Assembly (NCBI RefSeq): GCF_022605165.1
Contig: NC_063071.1
Span: 1,674,001 to 1,738,000 of the forward strand
Reading direction: 5' to 3'
Length of the DNA: 64,000 bases
Origin: Purpureocillium takamizusanense
Lineage: Eukaryota; Ascomycota; Sordariomycetes; Hypocreales; Ophiocordycipitaceae
Positions 54,546-64,000 of this stretch are shown piece after piece. Positions within the stretch are counted from its first letter, which is position 1; every line of letters starts with the position of its first letter. Position numbers and translations under genes: made by a program. Under the pieces are notes generated by a model. It had not been told where the DNA came from. It saw nothing but the letters and a program-made list of their open reading frames with translations, and made no database searches.

Positions 54546-55918
54546 TGACAAGGGCACGCACGGCACGCTAGGCCTGCGTGGAGCCAATTTTAGATTTTGC
54601 GGGGGAGGCAGCAGATGTGTGCAGGTGCAGACAGTCCCTATGCCTAATTCAACTAGGAGAGAGGGGGAGATGAGAGTGTGTGCGGATGCGGAATGCAAAA
54701 GCAGGTATGTATGTGCGTACTTGGCTGGTGCTGACATGCAAAGTGCCAGCGAGCAGAGTCAGAGCAGAGAGCATCCGAGCGTGCATGTAGAGTGAATGCT
54801 TATCAGGAACGGTCCTCGAGCTTGGGCCGCCCCCTTACTACCAACTTAAGTTACTACTAACCGTACTCTACCAAGTTACTAACGTTACTCTTCGCACTAT
54901 GTACTAACGTACTCCTCGGAGCTCCTCCCCCCATCCTCCCTCTCTCCCTCCCCCGCGCCCCCTATACGCTCTGGCACCTGCCTCGCACGGACAGGCGCGC
55001 GACAGGCAGACAGAAAGAAGGAAAGACAGAAAGAGACTGGGCCGGGGGCCGGGGTGGTGGGAATGGAATTTGGCACGGGCCGCAGAGGCGCAGGACAGCG
55101 CAGCCAGCTGACTTGCCGTCGGGCCAAAGGAGGATGCGACGTGAGCCGCGATAGTACGCTGTATCTTGCTATGGATTTCGTACTACTGTACAGCATACAT
55201 ATGGGTGCAGAAGTTCACACAAAGACAGCGGCTATCGTGCGCCCGCTCGGGACTCTACCATCCTCCTCCTCTTCTCCGGCTTATCTCGTCACACTGGTAC
55301 CAGGTACAGAGTAGGTAATAATGTTGTTGGCTCTCCGCTGATCCCCATGGAGGGCTGCTACGTGCGTAGCTAGATCCAGGTTTTCCCGGGCCATGCTCTC
55401 GGCAAGTACGTACGCATGTATTTGCATGTGTCGAACAGCGCAGGTGCTGCGCCGTACGTATGTGCGTATGTAGTACGTGTGTACGTGCTTGACTGACTGA
55501 TCGGATCGTGCCGCATTGCGCAGTATCAGGCAGGGGCACGACACACTCATCCCCTAATAAACTAGACACCACGGCTTTCCCGTACGCCGCGCCCGGAGCC
55601 GAGCCGACGGCACCACGGTCGACCGTGCTCCCTCCCCTCGCTCGTCGCGGGCCTCATCAGAAACAGAAAGACGACGAGTCTCGAAACAGCCAGTCAAAGC
55701 TTTGTCGTTTTTTTTTACCCCTTTCGTTCCCGTTGCGTTGACACGTTCAGTGTTGGACAAAAAACAGCCGCTGTGTTCCTCTTCCAAACGAAGGCCCAGC
55801 ACTCCACGTCCCCTCCACACGGGAGCGGGCAGGGTATATGCGTACGACTGTATACTGTACGCACGTACAGTACTAGACGGTGATAACTTAGTTTGTGCAC
55901 ACACACACGCACACAGAT

Positions 55919-58778
55919 TCAGGGTCGGTGCCCATCCCCGGATTGCTGATTCCAGTCCGCTGGCCCCATCATATCGAGATCGTCCAATGGCAGTCTCTCC
56001 ATCCACGTCTGGCCGGACCCGGACTCTGCTGTCGCGCCCGCCGTGTGGCTATGTGCCAAGGAGATGTCAAGGTAACGCTTATGGGGAAAGCCGATTAGCG
56101 CGCACTGACGAGAGAACGCCACCCCCTTCCTGCCCTCGTAAGAGAAAGAAGGAGGGGGCAGAGATATACACAACGCCGGGGCGTTTTCCACGTACCCAGT
56201 CCATGGTATCGGCCGACATCCACGGCACGTCAAACTCAAACTCAAACTCGGGGCTGCGTGGGAACTCGCCCGGCACGGGGTCCGCGCCGGCCATGGCTTC
56301 GCTGTTGATGCTCGATGTGACCTGCGCTGCTTGTTGGTCGAGCGACGGAAAGGCCGAAAGCCTAGATCCCTCCGAGTCGGCTCCTGAAGCAGACTCTGTG
56401 CGATGCTTTTGGTCAGCACACGATATCAATTAGTCGTAGACAGGCCAGTCATCGGGCCTACAGTACCTAAACTTGACAGAGGTTCCGAGCCGCTGATGGA
56501 GTGCTTTGACGGGTAGTACTTGGCACGGGCGAGGTTCCAGTGGACCGGTTCGGCAGAGCCCGGCACTCCCACTGGCGCATGCGCCGCGTCGACAAAGCTG
56601 GCGTGCTGCCGGCCGACCGGAGGAGCGCCCAGCCTGGCCAAGATCGTGGCCAGTGTGTCGGCCGTTTTGCGGAGCTCCTCTCTCTCCGTGGCAACGTCCG
56701 ACCAGATGGCATGAGAACGCTGCAGGACGTATTTCAGATGGTCCTTTGTTGGCAGCGGCTGGTCGTCCTTGACCCAGTGAGTCTTGTTGTTCTTGGCGGC
56801 CCCCTCGCCGCCGTCGCCACTGTCGCCGTAGCCGTCGTGCTTGATGACCATGTACACGATGACGGCGGCCAGCAAAAAGTCGTGAATGGCGAGCGACGAG
56901 ACGAACCAGCCGTTCTGGCTCAGGACGTTTCCCGGCTTGCACGACGTCCAGATGACGTGCTGGTAACGGAGCAGGCTGAGGGCGGCGTCGAAGCACTGCT
57001 GTCGCGAGTAGTCGTGCTCGGGGCGGAGGTGCGGCTCGGCGATGAAGCGCCTATGCAGCACGCATCGGCACTTGTTGTAGACGGCGGCGAGGCCGAACCG
57101 CTGGATGATGAGGTGCGGGGAGTCGCCGACGCACTCTTCCAGCGGCTTCACCCTCATGAACGGCGGCAGCTCTCCCCACGTCTTCTGCAGGAGGCCGTCG
57201 ACCCTCATGACCTCGGCGTAGGTTGGCGGCGCGAGCGCGTGCGCCAGCCGCGCGATCTGACCAAACACCCTGAGGATCTTGCTCTTGTGAATTGGGTACG
57301 TCATGAGCGTGTGGTCCGTATCCGGCCTCCCCGGGGGCAGGGCGGCCGAGTCCTCGTCGAAATCGTCGTCCTGTAGGTTCTGCGGCAGCGCCGTGTCCGT
57401 CTCGACGCCCTGGAGCATGCTCGGCAGACCCATGTGGAAGGCGACGAGCAGCTCGATCTGCGTGGCCAGGTTCCACATCCTGCGCCGCATCTCCCCCTCA
57501 AACGGCGACAGGTCGGCGGCCAGCAGCCTGCTCGGGTCCCGGTGCAGCCCCATCTTGAACATGAGGCGGAGGCTCGCGCCGCTGAGCACGTAACAGCTCA
57601 TCTGCGCCGCGCGGTTGAACATGAAGTGCGACTCGACGTAGAGAACAAACGCCGTCAGCGTCTCGAAGCTGGGCTGCTGCGCGTACCGGCCCCAAACGAG
57701 CGCCCATCCCGCGCAGGACCGGTAATGCTTGATGCGGCCCTGCACGGGCAACGGGGAGGAGTCGGCCGAGAGCTCGTGGGGGGCGGCATGGCTGTTGAAG
57801 AAGACGCCGAGGGCGAGGACCATGAACAGCAGGGCGATCCAAGGGAGCGAGGCGGAGTCTGGGTTTTGCCAGAAGCGGGCGTACTGCGCAACGTGTCAGC
57901 GACGAGGTTTTCGAGATGTACTGAAGCATTGTGAGGTGTCTTACAGCTCGGGTAAAAGTAGGTCGGTGGACGACATCTGGTCCCCGAGTCATTTCAGCTT
58001 ACAAGTCTGACAAGACGGCTCCCCTTGGCGAACTCACGTTGTGACGGGCTCATGGCAGAAAAGTAGCGCGTGATGAGGCGGTCCGCGACGTGCCGTTCAG
58101 GAAGCTGAGCAAGCAACTCATTTCGGTCTTTGGGACCTCCAGCGGACCAAAGGAGCATCTCTGGAGCATCGAGCTCATCGGTTGGGGAGTTCTCATCGTC
58201 TTCCTCGGCTTCGTCCTGAAAGTATGTCTTCAAGTCCTTGATCTGCGTGCTCACATCAGCATATCAGGAGGGTTCGGCCTTACAATGAGGACACCCGTCG
58301 AGAGAAAACCCACATCTTCCAGCATGGCCATGCAGTGCGTGGCGCCCACGTACGTCGTCGTCCCCCTTGCCCCGTGAACCACGTTTCCCTTGACGGCCGG
58401 CGTGTTCGTGTCTCCGCCTGCCTCGGCTGCTCCCGGCCTGGCCTCGCCGCCGCCCTCATCCAGCATGGTGCGCACCATGCCCTCGAGGCGCTGCAGCCGC
58501 GCCGACATGCCCCGCCGCGGCGGCCGCTTCTTCACCGGCTGGGGCGCGTAGACGCACAGGTCCGGGCGGCTCTTCTTGGCGCACTGGCTGCATGGCTGGA
58601 GGCGATCGCACTTGAGCTTGGAGGCGCGGCAGGGGCCGCAGGACAGGAGCACGCGAGTGCGCTTGACGGGTTGTGTTTGCGCTTGAGGATGATGAAGGTG
58701 AGGCTCAAGCCGCGGCAGTGGTGGTTGATGAGGCGGCTTATCTGGGGCGGGGCTGTCGTTTGGGCTGGACTTGCTCAT
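55919..58778 (-). CDS. Zn2Cys6 (fungal binuclear cluster) transcription factor
   Basis: Six exons (58778-58284, 58242-58038, 57976-57945, 57883-56467, 56395-56196, about 56023-55919) give 817 aa. The cluster has cysteines 47, 50, 57, 63, 66 and 75 (spacing C-x2-C-x6-C-x5-C-x2-C-x8-C), followed by a basic linker and a short helix (MSARLQRLEGMVRTML). The middle domain is of the fungal-specific regulator type: HVVHRPTFTRA (joined over two splices, exon 3 being only 32 nt), FVLYVESHFMFNRAAQMSCY, LRLMFKMGLHRDPS and FEGEMRRRMWNLATQIELLV. The tail is acidic and aromatic (EFEFEFDVPWMSADTMDW), a likely activation region. The last intron's acceptor (cagag at 56024) is the least sure point. The target pathway is unknown. 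Confidence 0.88.
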
Positions 58779-59151
58779 TTGTAGGTTGGCCTATTGGGCG
58801 GCCCTTCCGCGCGTGATTTGATGTCGGCTTCGTTGGTGTTGATGTAGCACTTGTTGGGCGGGTTTATCGTCGATGCTTGGTTTGCCCGGATTCATAACAA
58901 CTCGCAAAAATTAGATTCAAGACAAGCAGTGGACGTTCCTATTGTAGCTTGCCTACTTACGCTTATGTGTCGTGGCTTCAGCCGCCCGCCGCACCTTGCT
59001 CCATCGAGGCCAGTGAGCATCGGTGATAGGCGCTAAGCTCCAGTGCCATGGCGAAGCATAAGCAGCACACCCACCCTTCACAAAGCCGCAGCACCATACC
59101 CATCGATGCCGTCACAAAAAATGAGTCGCTGATTTCTATCAATACAGAATT
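58779..59151. other. Upstream region of the zinc-cluster gene and 3' end of fcf1
   Basis: About 370 bp. It holds the promoter of the regulator and the 3' UTR of the minus-strand fcf1 gene. Nothing else is seen. Confidence 0.5.
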
Positions 59152-59841
59152 CTATGAGTCCGGGGCCCCCGGCAACCGCTCAATCACGTATTTCCCTCGC
59201 GCGACGCTCATGAGCGGCACGCCGGGGATCTTGCGTAACCGCTGCTTGAGCGCCTTGTCGTTGGTCCCCACGATGTATATCCTGTTCTTGCTGACGCGGT
59301 CCACGAGACAGTCGTCGGCGTAGACGCCCTTGTGGTCGCACTGAAGCCGCTGCCACCGCTCGTCCCTGGCCACCCGCAGCGCGAGGCGGTACTTTGGCCC
59401 CAGCTTCTCCAACTCGGCCATGACGCACGATGTGATGATGGGGTTGCACTTGGCGTACAGGCAGTCCATCATGGACTCGAGCAGCGACAGCTTACGCTGC
59501 ACCGTGTGCGAGAGGAAATTCGTGTCGACGAGGACGTTGTACGGCGGCACGAGCGCCGTGTTGTGCTGGAAGAACATGTTGCTCGGCATCTGCGGCGCAT
59601 CACGCACGAGCTCGCCGTCTGCCATCTTCTTGGCCTTGTTCTTGGCCTCGAGCTCCGCCTTCTCCTTGTTCGCCTTTAGTCGGGCATCGCGCTGGCCGAT
59701 TAACCGCTTCACCTGCCTAATGGTTAGCCGCCGCCGCCGCCTTCGCCCTCGCCGTCTTCGAAGACGAGCCCTGCGAGTCCGTCACAGGCTTATCGATAAG
59801 CTTACCTGTCCGAATTTTCTCGTCTTCTTCGCCACACCCAT
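59152..59841 (-). CDS. fcf1: Fcf1/Utp24, PIN-domain nuclease of the small-subunit processome
   Basis: Two exons (59841-59806, 59712-59152) give 198 aa. The 12-codon first exon MGVAKKTRKFGQ joins VKRLIGQRDARLKANKEK, matching the family start. The PIN domain follows, with acidic catalytic residues in NVLVDTNFLSH, MAELEKLG, YADDCLVDRV and VGTNDKALKQRL, and the ending MSVARGKYVIERLPGAP. All expected acidic positions are present. Family role: nucleolar endonuclease that cuts pre-rRNA at sites A1 and A2 to release the 18S precursor, working in the U3 small-subunit processome. It shares a short divergent promoter with the clamp-loader gene at 60178. Confidence 0.95.
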
Positions 59842-60177
59842 GACGCCGGTGCGTGGGAACGCCTTCTGCTCGCTTCTAGAAAATGGAGTTTATCGGTAGA
59901 GAGGCGAGATCGTACGACGCGCTCGTCGTGTGTTGCGATAAGTCGATAGAAATTTGGCTGATGATGGTTGACGGTCCATTGCCTCGCTGCGCGGGCAGAA
60001 AAAAGTTGGCGCCAGTGACATTTCTGCCACCCACCACCACCCAAGGCGGTGGCGGACATGTGCACGGACCACGTCAAGTGCGGGACCTCCCACTGCGACT
60101 GCCCAGACGCGTCTTCCGAGGCGCGTAAAGTGATCGCCGGCTTCATCAGTTCTTCACCACCCGTCGCCGCCGCCACC
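59842..60177. promoter_or_regulatory. Bidirectional promoter between fcf1 and rfc4
   Basis: Only 336 bp separate the two divergent start codons, so both core promoters must lie here. Short pyrimidine-rich patches occur on the rfc4 side (60150-60177). No specific factor site can be claimed. Confidence 0.6.
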
Positions 60178-61348
60178 ATGCCCGCAGCCAAGGCCGAAGC
60201 AAAGGGCGAGTCCTCAACGGCCGCCTCCAAGGCAGCGCTCGCTGCCTCGTCTAATGGCTCAACCAACTATGAGCTGCCATGGTACGGCACGCGTGCTCGC
60301 TCGCCCGCGTAATCCTCACTGACCGGCGACAGGGTCGAAAAGTACCGGCCCGTTTTCCTCGACGATGTGGTCGGCAACACAGAGACGATTGAGCGGTTAA
60401 AAATTATCGCAAGGGAAGGCAACATGCCGCACGTCATCATCTCGGGCATGCCCGGCATCGGCAAGACGACCAGTGTCCTGTGTCTGGCGCGACAGCTGCT
60501 GGGAGAGTCGTACAAGGAGGCCGTGCTGGAGCTCAACGCCAGTGACGAGCGAGGTGCGCGCATTAGGCCATTCTGATGGGGATGCGCTGACATTTTTAGG
60601 CATTGATGTCGTTCGGAATCGAATCAAGGGTTTCGCGCAGAAAAAGGTTACCCTACCCGCTGGCCGGCATAAGCTCGTCATCCTTGATGAAGCCGACAGC
60701 ATGACGTCGGGCGCGCAGCAGGCGCTGCGAAGAACAATGGAAATATACTCCAACACGACTAGATTCGCGTTCGCCTGCAACCAGTCCAACAAGATCATCG
60801 AGCCGCTGCAATCGCGATGCGCTATCCTCCGATACGCGAAGCTCACAGACGCGCAGGTCGTCAAGCGGCTGATGCAGATCATCGAGGCCGAAAAGGTCGA
60901 GTACAGCGACGACGGCCTGGCTGCCCTTGTCTTTAGTGCCGAGGGTGACATGCGGCAGGCCATCAACAACCTGCAGTCAACGTACGCGGGGTTCGGCCTC
61001 GTCTCCGGGGACAACGTCTTCAAGGTGGTGGACTCGCCGCACCCGATCAAAGTGCAGGCCATGCTCAAGGCGTGCTACGAGGGCAACGTGGACTCGGCAC
61101 TGGACACGCTGCGCGAGCTGTGGGACCTCGGCTACTCGAGCCACGACATCATCAGCACCATGTTCAAGGTGACCAAGACGATCCCCACGCTGAGCGAGCA
61201 CTCGAAGCTCGAGTTTATCAAGGAGATTGGCTTCGCGCATATGAAGATTCTCGAAGGCGTTCAGACGCTCCTTCAGCTGAGCGGATGCGTTGCCAGGCTG
61301 TGCAAGATCAACATGGACCCAAAAAAGTTTGTCGTGCCGACAAAATGA
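60178..61348 (+). CDS. rfc4: Replication factor C subunit 4 (human RFC2-type clamp loader ATPase)
   Basis: Three exons (60178-60281, 60333-60553, 60600-61348) give 357 aa, starting [15 protein letters not shown] boxes in order: WVEKYRP (formed over the first splice), Walker [29 protein letters not shown] (over the second splice), Walker [11 protein letters not shown], sensor 1 FACNQSNKI, the arginine-finger SRC motif [10 protein letters not shown] and sensor 2 [11 protein letters not shown]. Residues after about 240 form the helical collar domain. Family role: with the other RFC subunits it loads PCNA onto primed DNA; variant loaders act in checkpoint and cohesion. It is the yeast Rfc4/human RFC2 member by its [13 protein letters not shown] box. 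Full length and intact. Confidence 0.95.
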
Positions 61349-61510
61349 GGCACGGCTGGTGGCAGCGGTTGCATGTTTCTTGGCGTTGGAGTTGGCAGGG
61401 TCTTGTTAGAAATCTGCGTACAGGCTTGTACATCTAGGCTCGAGGTGTCGGTATCGTTGGGGGCTCAAAGACCCGGCTGCGTGAATGGATAATGTTACAT
61501 GTCCGCGTCC

Positions 61511-61904
61511 TTACTTGTCGTTCTTTTCCGAGAACTCTTGCTCGTAGCGCTCCCACTTGGCCTTTTCGCGGAGCCACCTCCTCTGCATCCTCATCTGATA
61601 CTCGTACTGCCTCAGCCGCCAGTCCGCCTCGATCATGCCGCCGAGAACCATGCCGGACATTTGCAGGTATCTGCGCGCGTGAGCACGACGCCTTCCTCAC
61701 TACGCGTCTTGAACAAGTGGGTGAGCGCGCCTACACTTTAAACTGCACCGTCGTGTTGCGGTATATGGGAGACCAGACGTAGCCAATCGCCCCAAGGATG
61801 GCCGCGCCGGCTCCCCATTTCGCGGCGCCGAGGAGCGCGCCTTTGCCAGCCTCCCACGCGGCGGCGTTGGCTTCCTCGTCCTGGAGGGAGCCGTGGGTCT
61901 TCAT
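61511..61904 (-). CDS. Conserved small membrane protein of 109 aa, function unknown
   Basis: Two exons (61904-61735, 61670-61511; 64-nt intron) give 109 aa. After a short polar start (MKTHGSLQDEEANAAAW) comes an Ala/Gly-rich hydrophobic segment (LLGAAKWGAGAAILGAIGYV), then SPIYRNTTVQFKVYLQMSG (over the splice) and a second, weaker hydrophobic turn (MSGMVLGGMIEADWRL). A highly charged helix ends the protein (QYEYQMRMQRRWLREKAKWE). This layout recalls small mitochondrial inner-membrane proteins of the HIG1 type, but the HIG1 motif itself is not evident. Similar fungal proteins sometimes carry the name imidazoleglycerol-phosphate dehydratase in databases; nothing in this sequence supports that activity. 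Localisation and function are inferred only. Confidence 0.8.
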
Positions 61905-62612
61905 GATGGGACGGAAGACGTCACAAACCGTTGCGGGTGCTCGAGCAGGTGAGATGCGTCGCCGTTCGACGGCCTCGGATAAGCAGGTAGTTGACGCAGT
62001 CTCGTTCAAAAAGCCATCGGGATGAGATTTGTCACCCGAATACAGTGAGCGAGGACCTGTCGAACGAGCAGGGATCCTCGGGTGGTTGCTGGAGTCTCCG
62101 TCATTCGCGGTTGGCGGTTCTCTGGCTTGGTGCAGGGTAATCCGGCTCCCGCAGCCGCTACAGGCCGTTGCGGGGCGGAGGTCCAGCTCTGCCCAGGCAT
62201 CCAGGCAGCTCCCGTCGCGTTCGAGCAGCGCCCGGCTGGGATGGAAGGTGCTTTTCCGACCCCCCACTGTACCCCGCTAGGGAGCTCCAGCCCCCATAGA
62301 GGCATAATAGTGGAGGTTTCTAGAACAGAACACTGGCTTTTATTCCGCTCTGGCTGGACACGCAGCAAAACTCTTTCCCTCCTCTGATTGCTTGTCTGGT
62401 TCGTGGCCACTTCTTCCTCGCGAAGATGACACGACGACACCACCGGTGACCACGCAAGCTCTGTTGCCTTGGTTTGCCCGACATATACTGCTCTGGACTA
62501 GCTGCCCAGCTGTTCCCGAAATTGAATTCCTGCTTTCCTCCTTGCGTTTGCCCTCTGTCAGCAATCACATAGTTGTGTGCGCGCTCGCCGCTTTCTTGAC
62601 CTGAACGGCATC
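61905..62612. promoter_or_regulatory. Divergent region between the small membrane protein and Der1 genes
   Basis: About 700 bp shared by two divergent genes. The 150 bp upstream of the Der1 start is C/T-rich on the plus strand. The frame upstream of 61904 is open to 62267, but that stretch has no family resemblance. Confidence 0.5.
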
Positions 62613-63846
62613 ATGGCGGACCTGTCTCTGGAGAGCTACTGGCAGCTCCCGCCTCTGTCCAGGTAAGAATATTCTTGCGTGTATATGCTGGGGCCATTGC
62701 TGATGATTCCTCCCTAGGACACTGGCGACTGCCACATTTGCCTTATCCCTTGCCATCCACACCGGTCTCCTCCCCGGCTGGTGGTTTGTCTGGGCCCCAC
62801 GCTTCCTGTGGATGTTTCCGCCCCAGATATGGCGGTTCGCAACCGCGTTCCTGATCACCGGACCCAAACTCGGCCTGCTCTTTGACACATACTTTCTCTA
62901 CTCGTACTTGAGCCAGCTGGAGGTTGGCCACCCGCGATTTCCCCGCAAGGAGGATCTCATCTGGTATTTGATGTTTGTCGGCGGAAGTATCATGGTAAGC
63001 TCATTGCCTGCGTCCAGCCTCCACGCGTGTTCCCGTGTCCAGTTCCGCCCCAAGCCCCAATATGCATGTTCCTTTGTCAAAGATCCCCTCATATATCTGC
63101 CCGGATAGTGTTATGCCTCTACTACTATCACGGTTCCTGGAAATGAGGAAGAGTACCCCTGCACTTCGCGCCGGCCCATCATTCGCATTCAGGGCTGGTG
63201 TCGCGGTGTAGGCATGGTGGGATGTCTTATGGATGGCTCGTGTGATCCCCATTCACTCGGGTGGTTTTTTAGCTCCCTACATTTCTTCACCTCTCGCAAT
63301 CTGTTTTTACTACGAAGTAGTAGTACTTTCGCAAACGCACGCATGTTGTTTTTTCGTAGAGAATTTCGAGGCTGACTCCGGCTTCAGACCATCAACTACC
63401 TGACCGGCTTCGGCTTCGTTGCCTTCCTCCAGGCCCTCATAGTGGCCATCTGCTACACCGTGACCCAGGATCAGCGCGGCATGAAAGTCAGCTACATGTT
63501 CATCACCATTCCTGCCCAGCTCATGCCCTACGCCATGATCCTGATCAACCTGCTCTTTCCCGGCGGTGTCATGAACATGCTCCTGCAGGCTCAGGGGCTC
63601 GTCGCCGGGCACTTGTTCGAGTTCCTCACTCGGGTTTGGCCCGAGTACGGCGGCGGCAGCAACCTCATTCCGACCCCCGCGGTGCTGTCGACGATTGTCC
63701 AGGCCACCGGATCGATTCAGGGAAGAGTCACAGGTGGTGGTGGTGCTCGCCCGAGCGACCAGGCGTCTGGCCGCACCACGGGCGCTTCAAGGGGTCCGCT
63801 GCCCGACTCATGGCGGACGCGGGGCCCAGGTCAGCGCCTGGGCTGA
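62613..63846 (+). CDS. der1: Derlin (Der1-like ERAD membrane protein)
   Basis: Three exons (62613-62662, 62718-62994, 63388-63846) give 261 aa, starting MADLSLESYWQLPPLSRTLAT. The derlin fold is recognisable. The first helix is followed by the long loop containing FPPQIWRFATAFLITGP (the family WR motif), then YLSQLEVGHPRFPRKEDLIW. Four further membrane segments end with MFITIPAQLMPYAMILINLL and GLVAGHLFEFLTRVWPEYGG. No rhomboid Ser/His protease pair is present, as expected for a pseudo-rhomboid. The tail is Gly/Arg-rich. Role: retrotranslocation of misfolded proteins from the ER with the Hrd1 ligase and Cdc48. The second intron is 393 nt, the longest in this window. Confidence 0.94.
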
Positions 63847-64000
63847 TGATGGTTGCAGAGTATCATGTACACAACACAGTAGGAGAGCGTTCATAGCGAG
63901 AGAATGTATGATTGATGAAAGTTGCCTGCCGGAACACCTAACCTGCCCGACGCCCCAACCTGAAACATATCTCTGAAATAAACCCAAGCACCATACCCTG
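63847..64000. other. 3' flank of the derlin gene to the window edge
   Basis: A short non-coding end with an AT-rich last 40 bp. It probably contains the derlin 3' UTR. No other gene is seen before the edge. Confidence 0.5.

Larger units (their letters stand above)
48921..55918. other. Gene-poor stretch of 7 kb upstream of nmrA
   Basis: No convincing gene. The part nearest nmrA (48921-50300) has long minus-strand frames, but their sequence is Pro/Ser/Arg-rich, overlaps in several frames and shows no domain. It looks like a long pyrimidine-rich leader and promoter on the minus strand. From 50300 to 55900 there are many gtac, tacgta and gtactt-type short palindromes, a (gac)n array at 52420-52462, a pyrimidine tract at 54414-54474, a 5-bp array at 54501-54545 and a near-perfect 26-bp palindrome at 51519-51544. 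I looked for tRNA boxes, 5S rRNA-like sequence and transposase motifs and found none. Confidence 0.5.

Noticed and set aside
37577..58778. Secondary-metabolite gene cluster around the transporter, NmrA and zinc-cluster regulator
   Set aside because: No polyketide synthase, non-ribosomal peptide synthetase, terpene cyclase, P450 or tailoring enzyme is present. NmrA here matches the nitrogen regulator, and the regulator gene is 7 kb away.
1..64000. CRISPR array, bacterial operon, or prophage
   Set aside because: The DNA is clearly fungal nuclear sequence with spliced genes; no regularly spaced direct repeats with unique spacers were seen.

Overview
The window is nuclear DNA of a filamentous ascomycete, most likely a Sordariomycete and probably Hypocreales. 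That placement rests on three things: dense monocistronic genes interrupted by short GT..AG introns (mostly 50-140 nt, donors such as gtaagt or gtacgt, branch-like ctaac/ctgac); strongly GC-ending codons; and the gene set itself (GSK3, CBP80, an RFTS-domain chromatin protein, NMR-1, a HET-domain protein, a Zn2Cys6 regulator). The species is not determinable from the sequence alone. Exon structures were worked out by hand from reading frame, splice consensus and family conservation. In every spliced model the exon lengths sum to an intact frame.

Region 1 (1-37.6 kb) is a conserved core. In order it holds: GSK3 kinase (+), nuclear cap-binding subunit CBP80 (+), an RFTS/zinc-finger heterochromatin-type protein (-) divergent from a Pus4/TruB pseudouridine synthase (+), a Sec2-domain protein (-), exosome subunit Csl4 (-) divergent from a Yor1-like ABCC transporter (+), a Csi2-like membrane protein (-), Vps68 (+), an unrecognised 196-aa protein (+) convergent with Get4 (-), a tRNA-Gly(CCC), a Pom34-like nucleoporin (-) divergent from the INO80 subunit Ies1 (+), and the sterol isomerase Erg2 (+).

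Region 2 (37.6-47.5 kb) looks accessory. It is visibly richer in AT and holds a HET-domain protein, a POT-family peptide transporter (itself core-like in codon use), an orphan 270-aa protein with degenerate tandem repeats upstream, and a block of about 280 bp that is near 28% GC and rich in TpA, as expected of a repeat relic mutated by RIP.

Region 3 (47.5-56 kb) has the nitrogen-metabolite-repression regulator NmrA/NMR-1 (-), then about 7 kb without a convincing gene but with many microsatellites and palindromes. Region 4 (56-64 kb) returns to core: a six-exon Zn2Cys6 regulator (-), the PIN-domain ribosome-biogenesis nuclease Fcf1/Utp24 (-) divergent from clamp-loader subunit Rfc4 (+), a 109-aa conserved small membrane protein (-), and a Der1/derlin ERAD protein (+).

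The genes do not form one pathway. Themes that recur are RNA processing (CBP80, Csl4, Fcf1, Pus4), chromatin and replication (RFTS protein, Ies1, Rfc4), membrane traffic and ER quality control (Sec2-like, Get4, Vps68, Der1, Erg2), and nitrogen use (NmrA, peptide transporter). I found no CRISPR array, secondary-metabolite cluster, rRNA or intact transposon, and no convincing new multi-gene system. The most unusual material lies at 40.8-47.4 kb and 49-56 kb.
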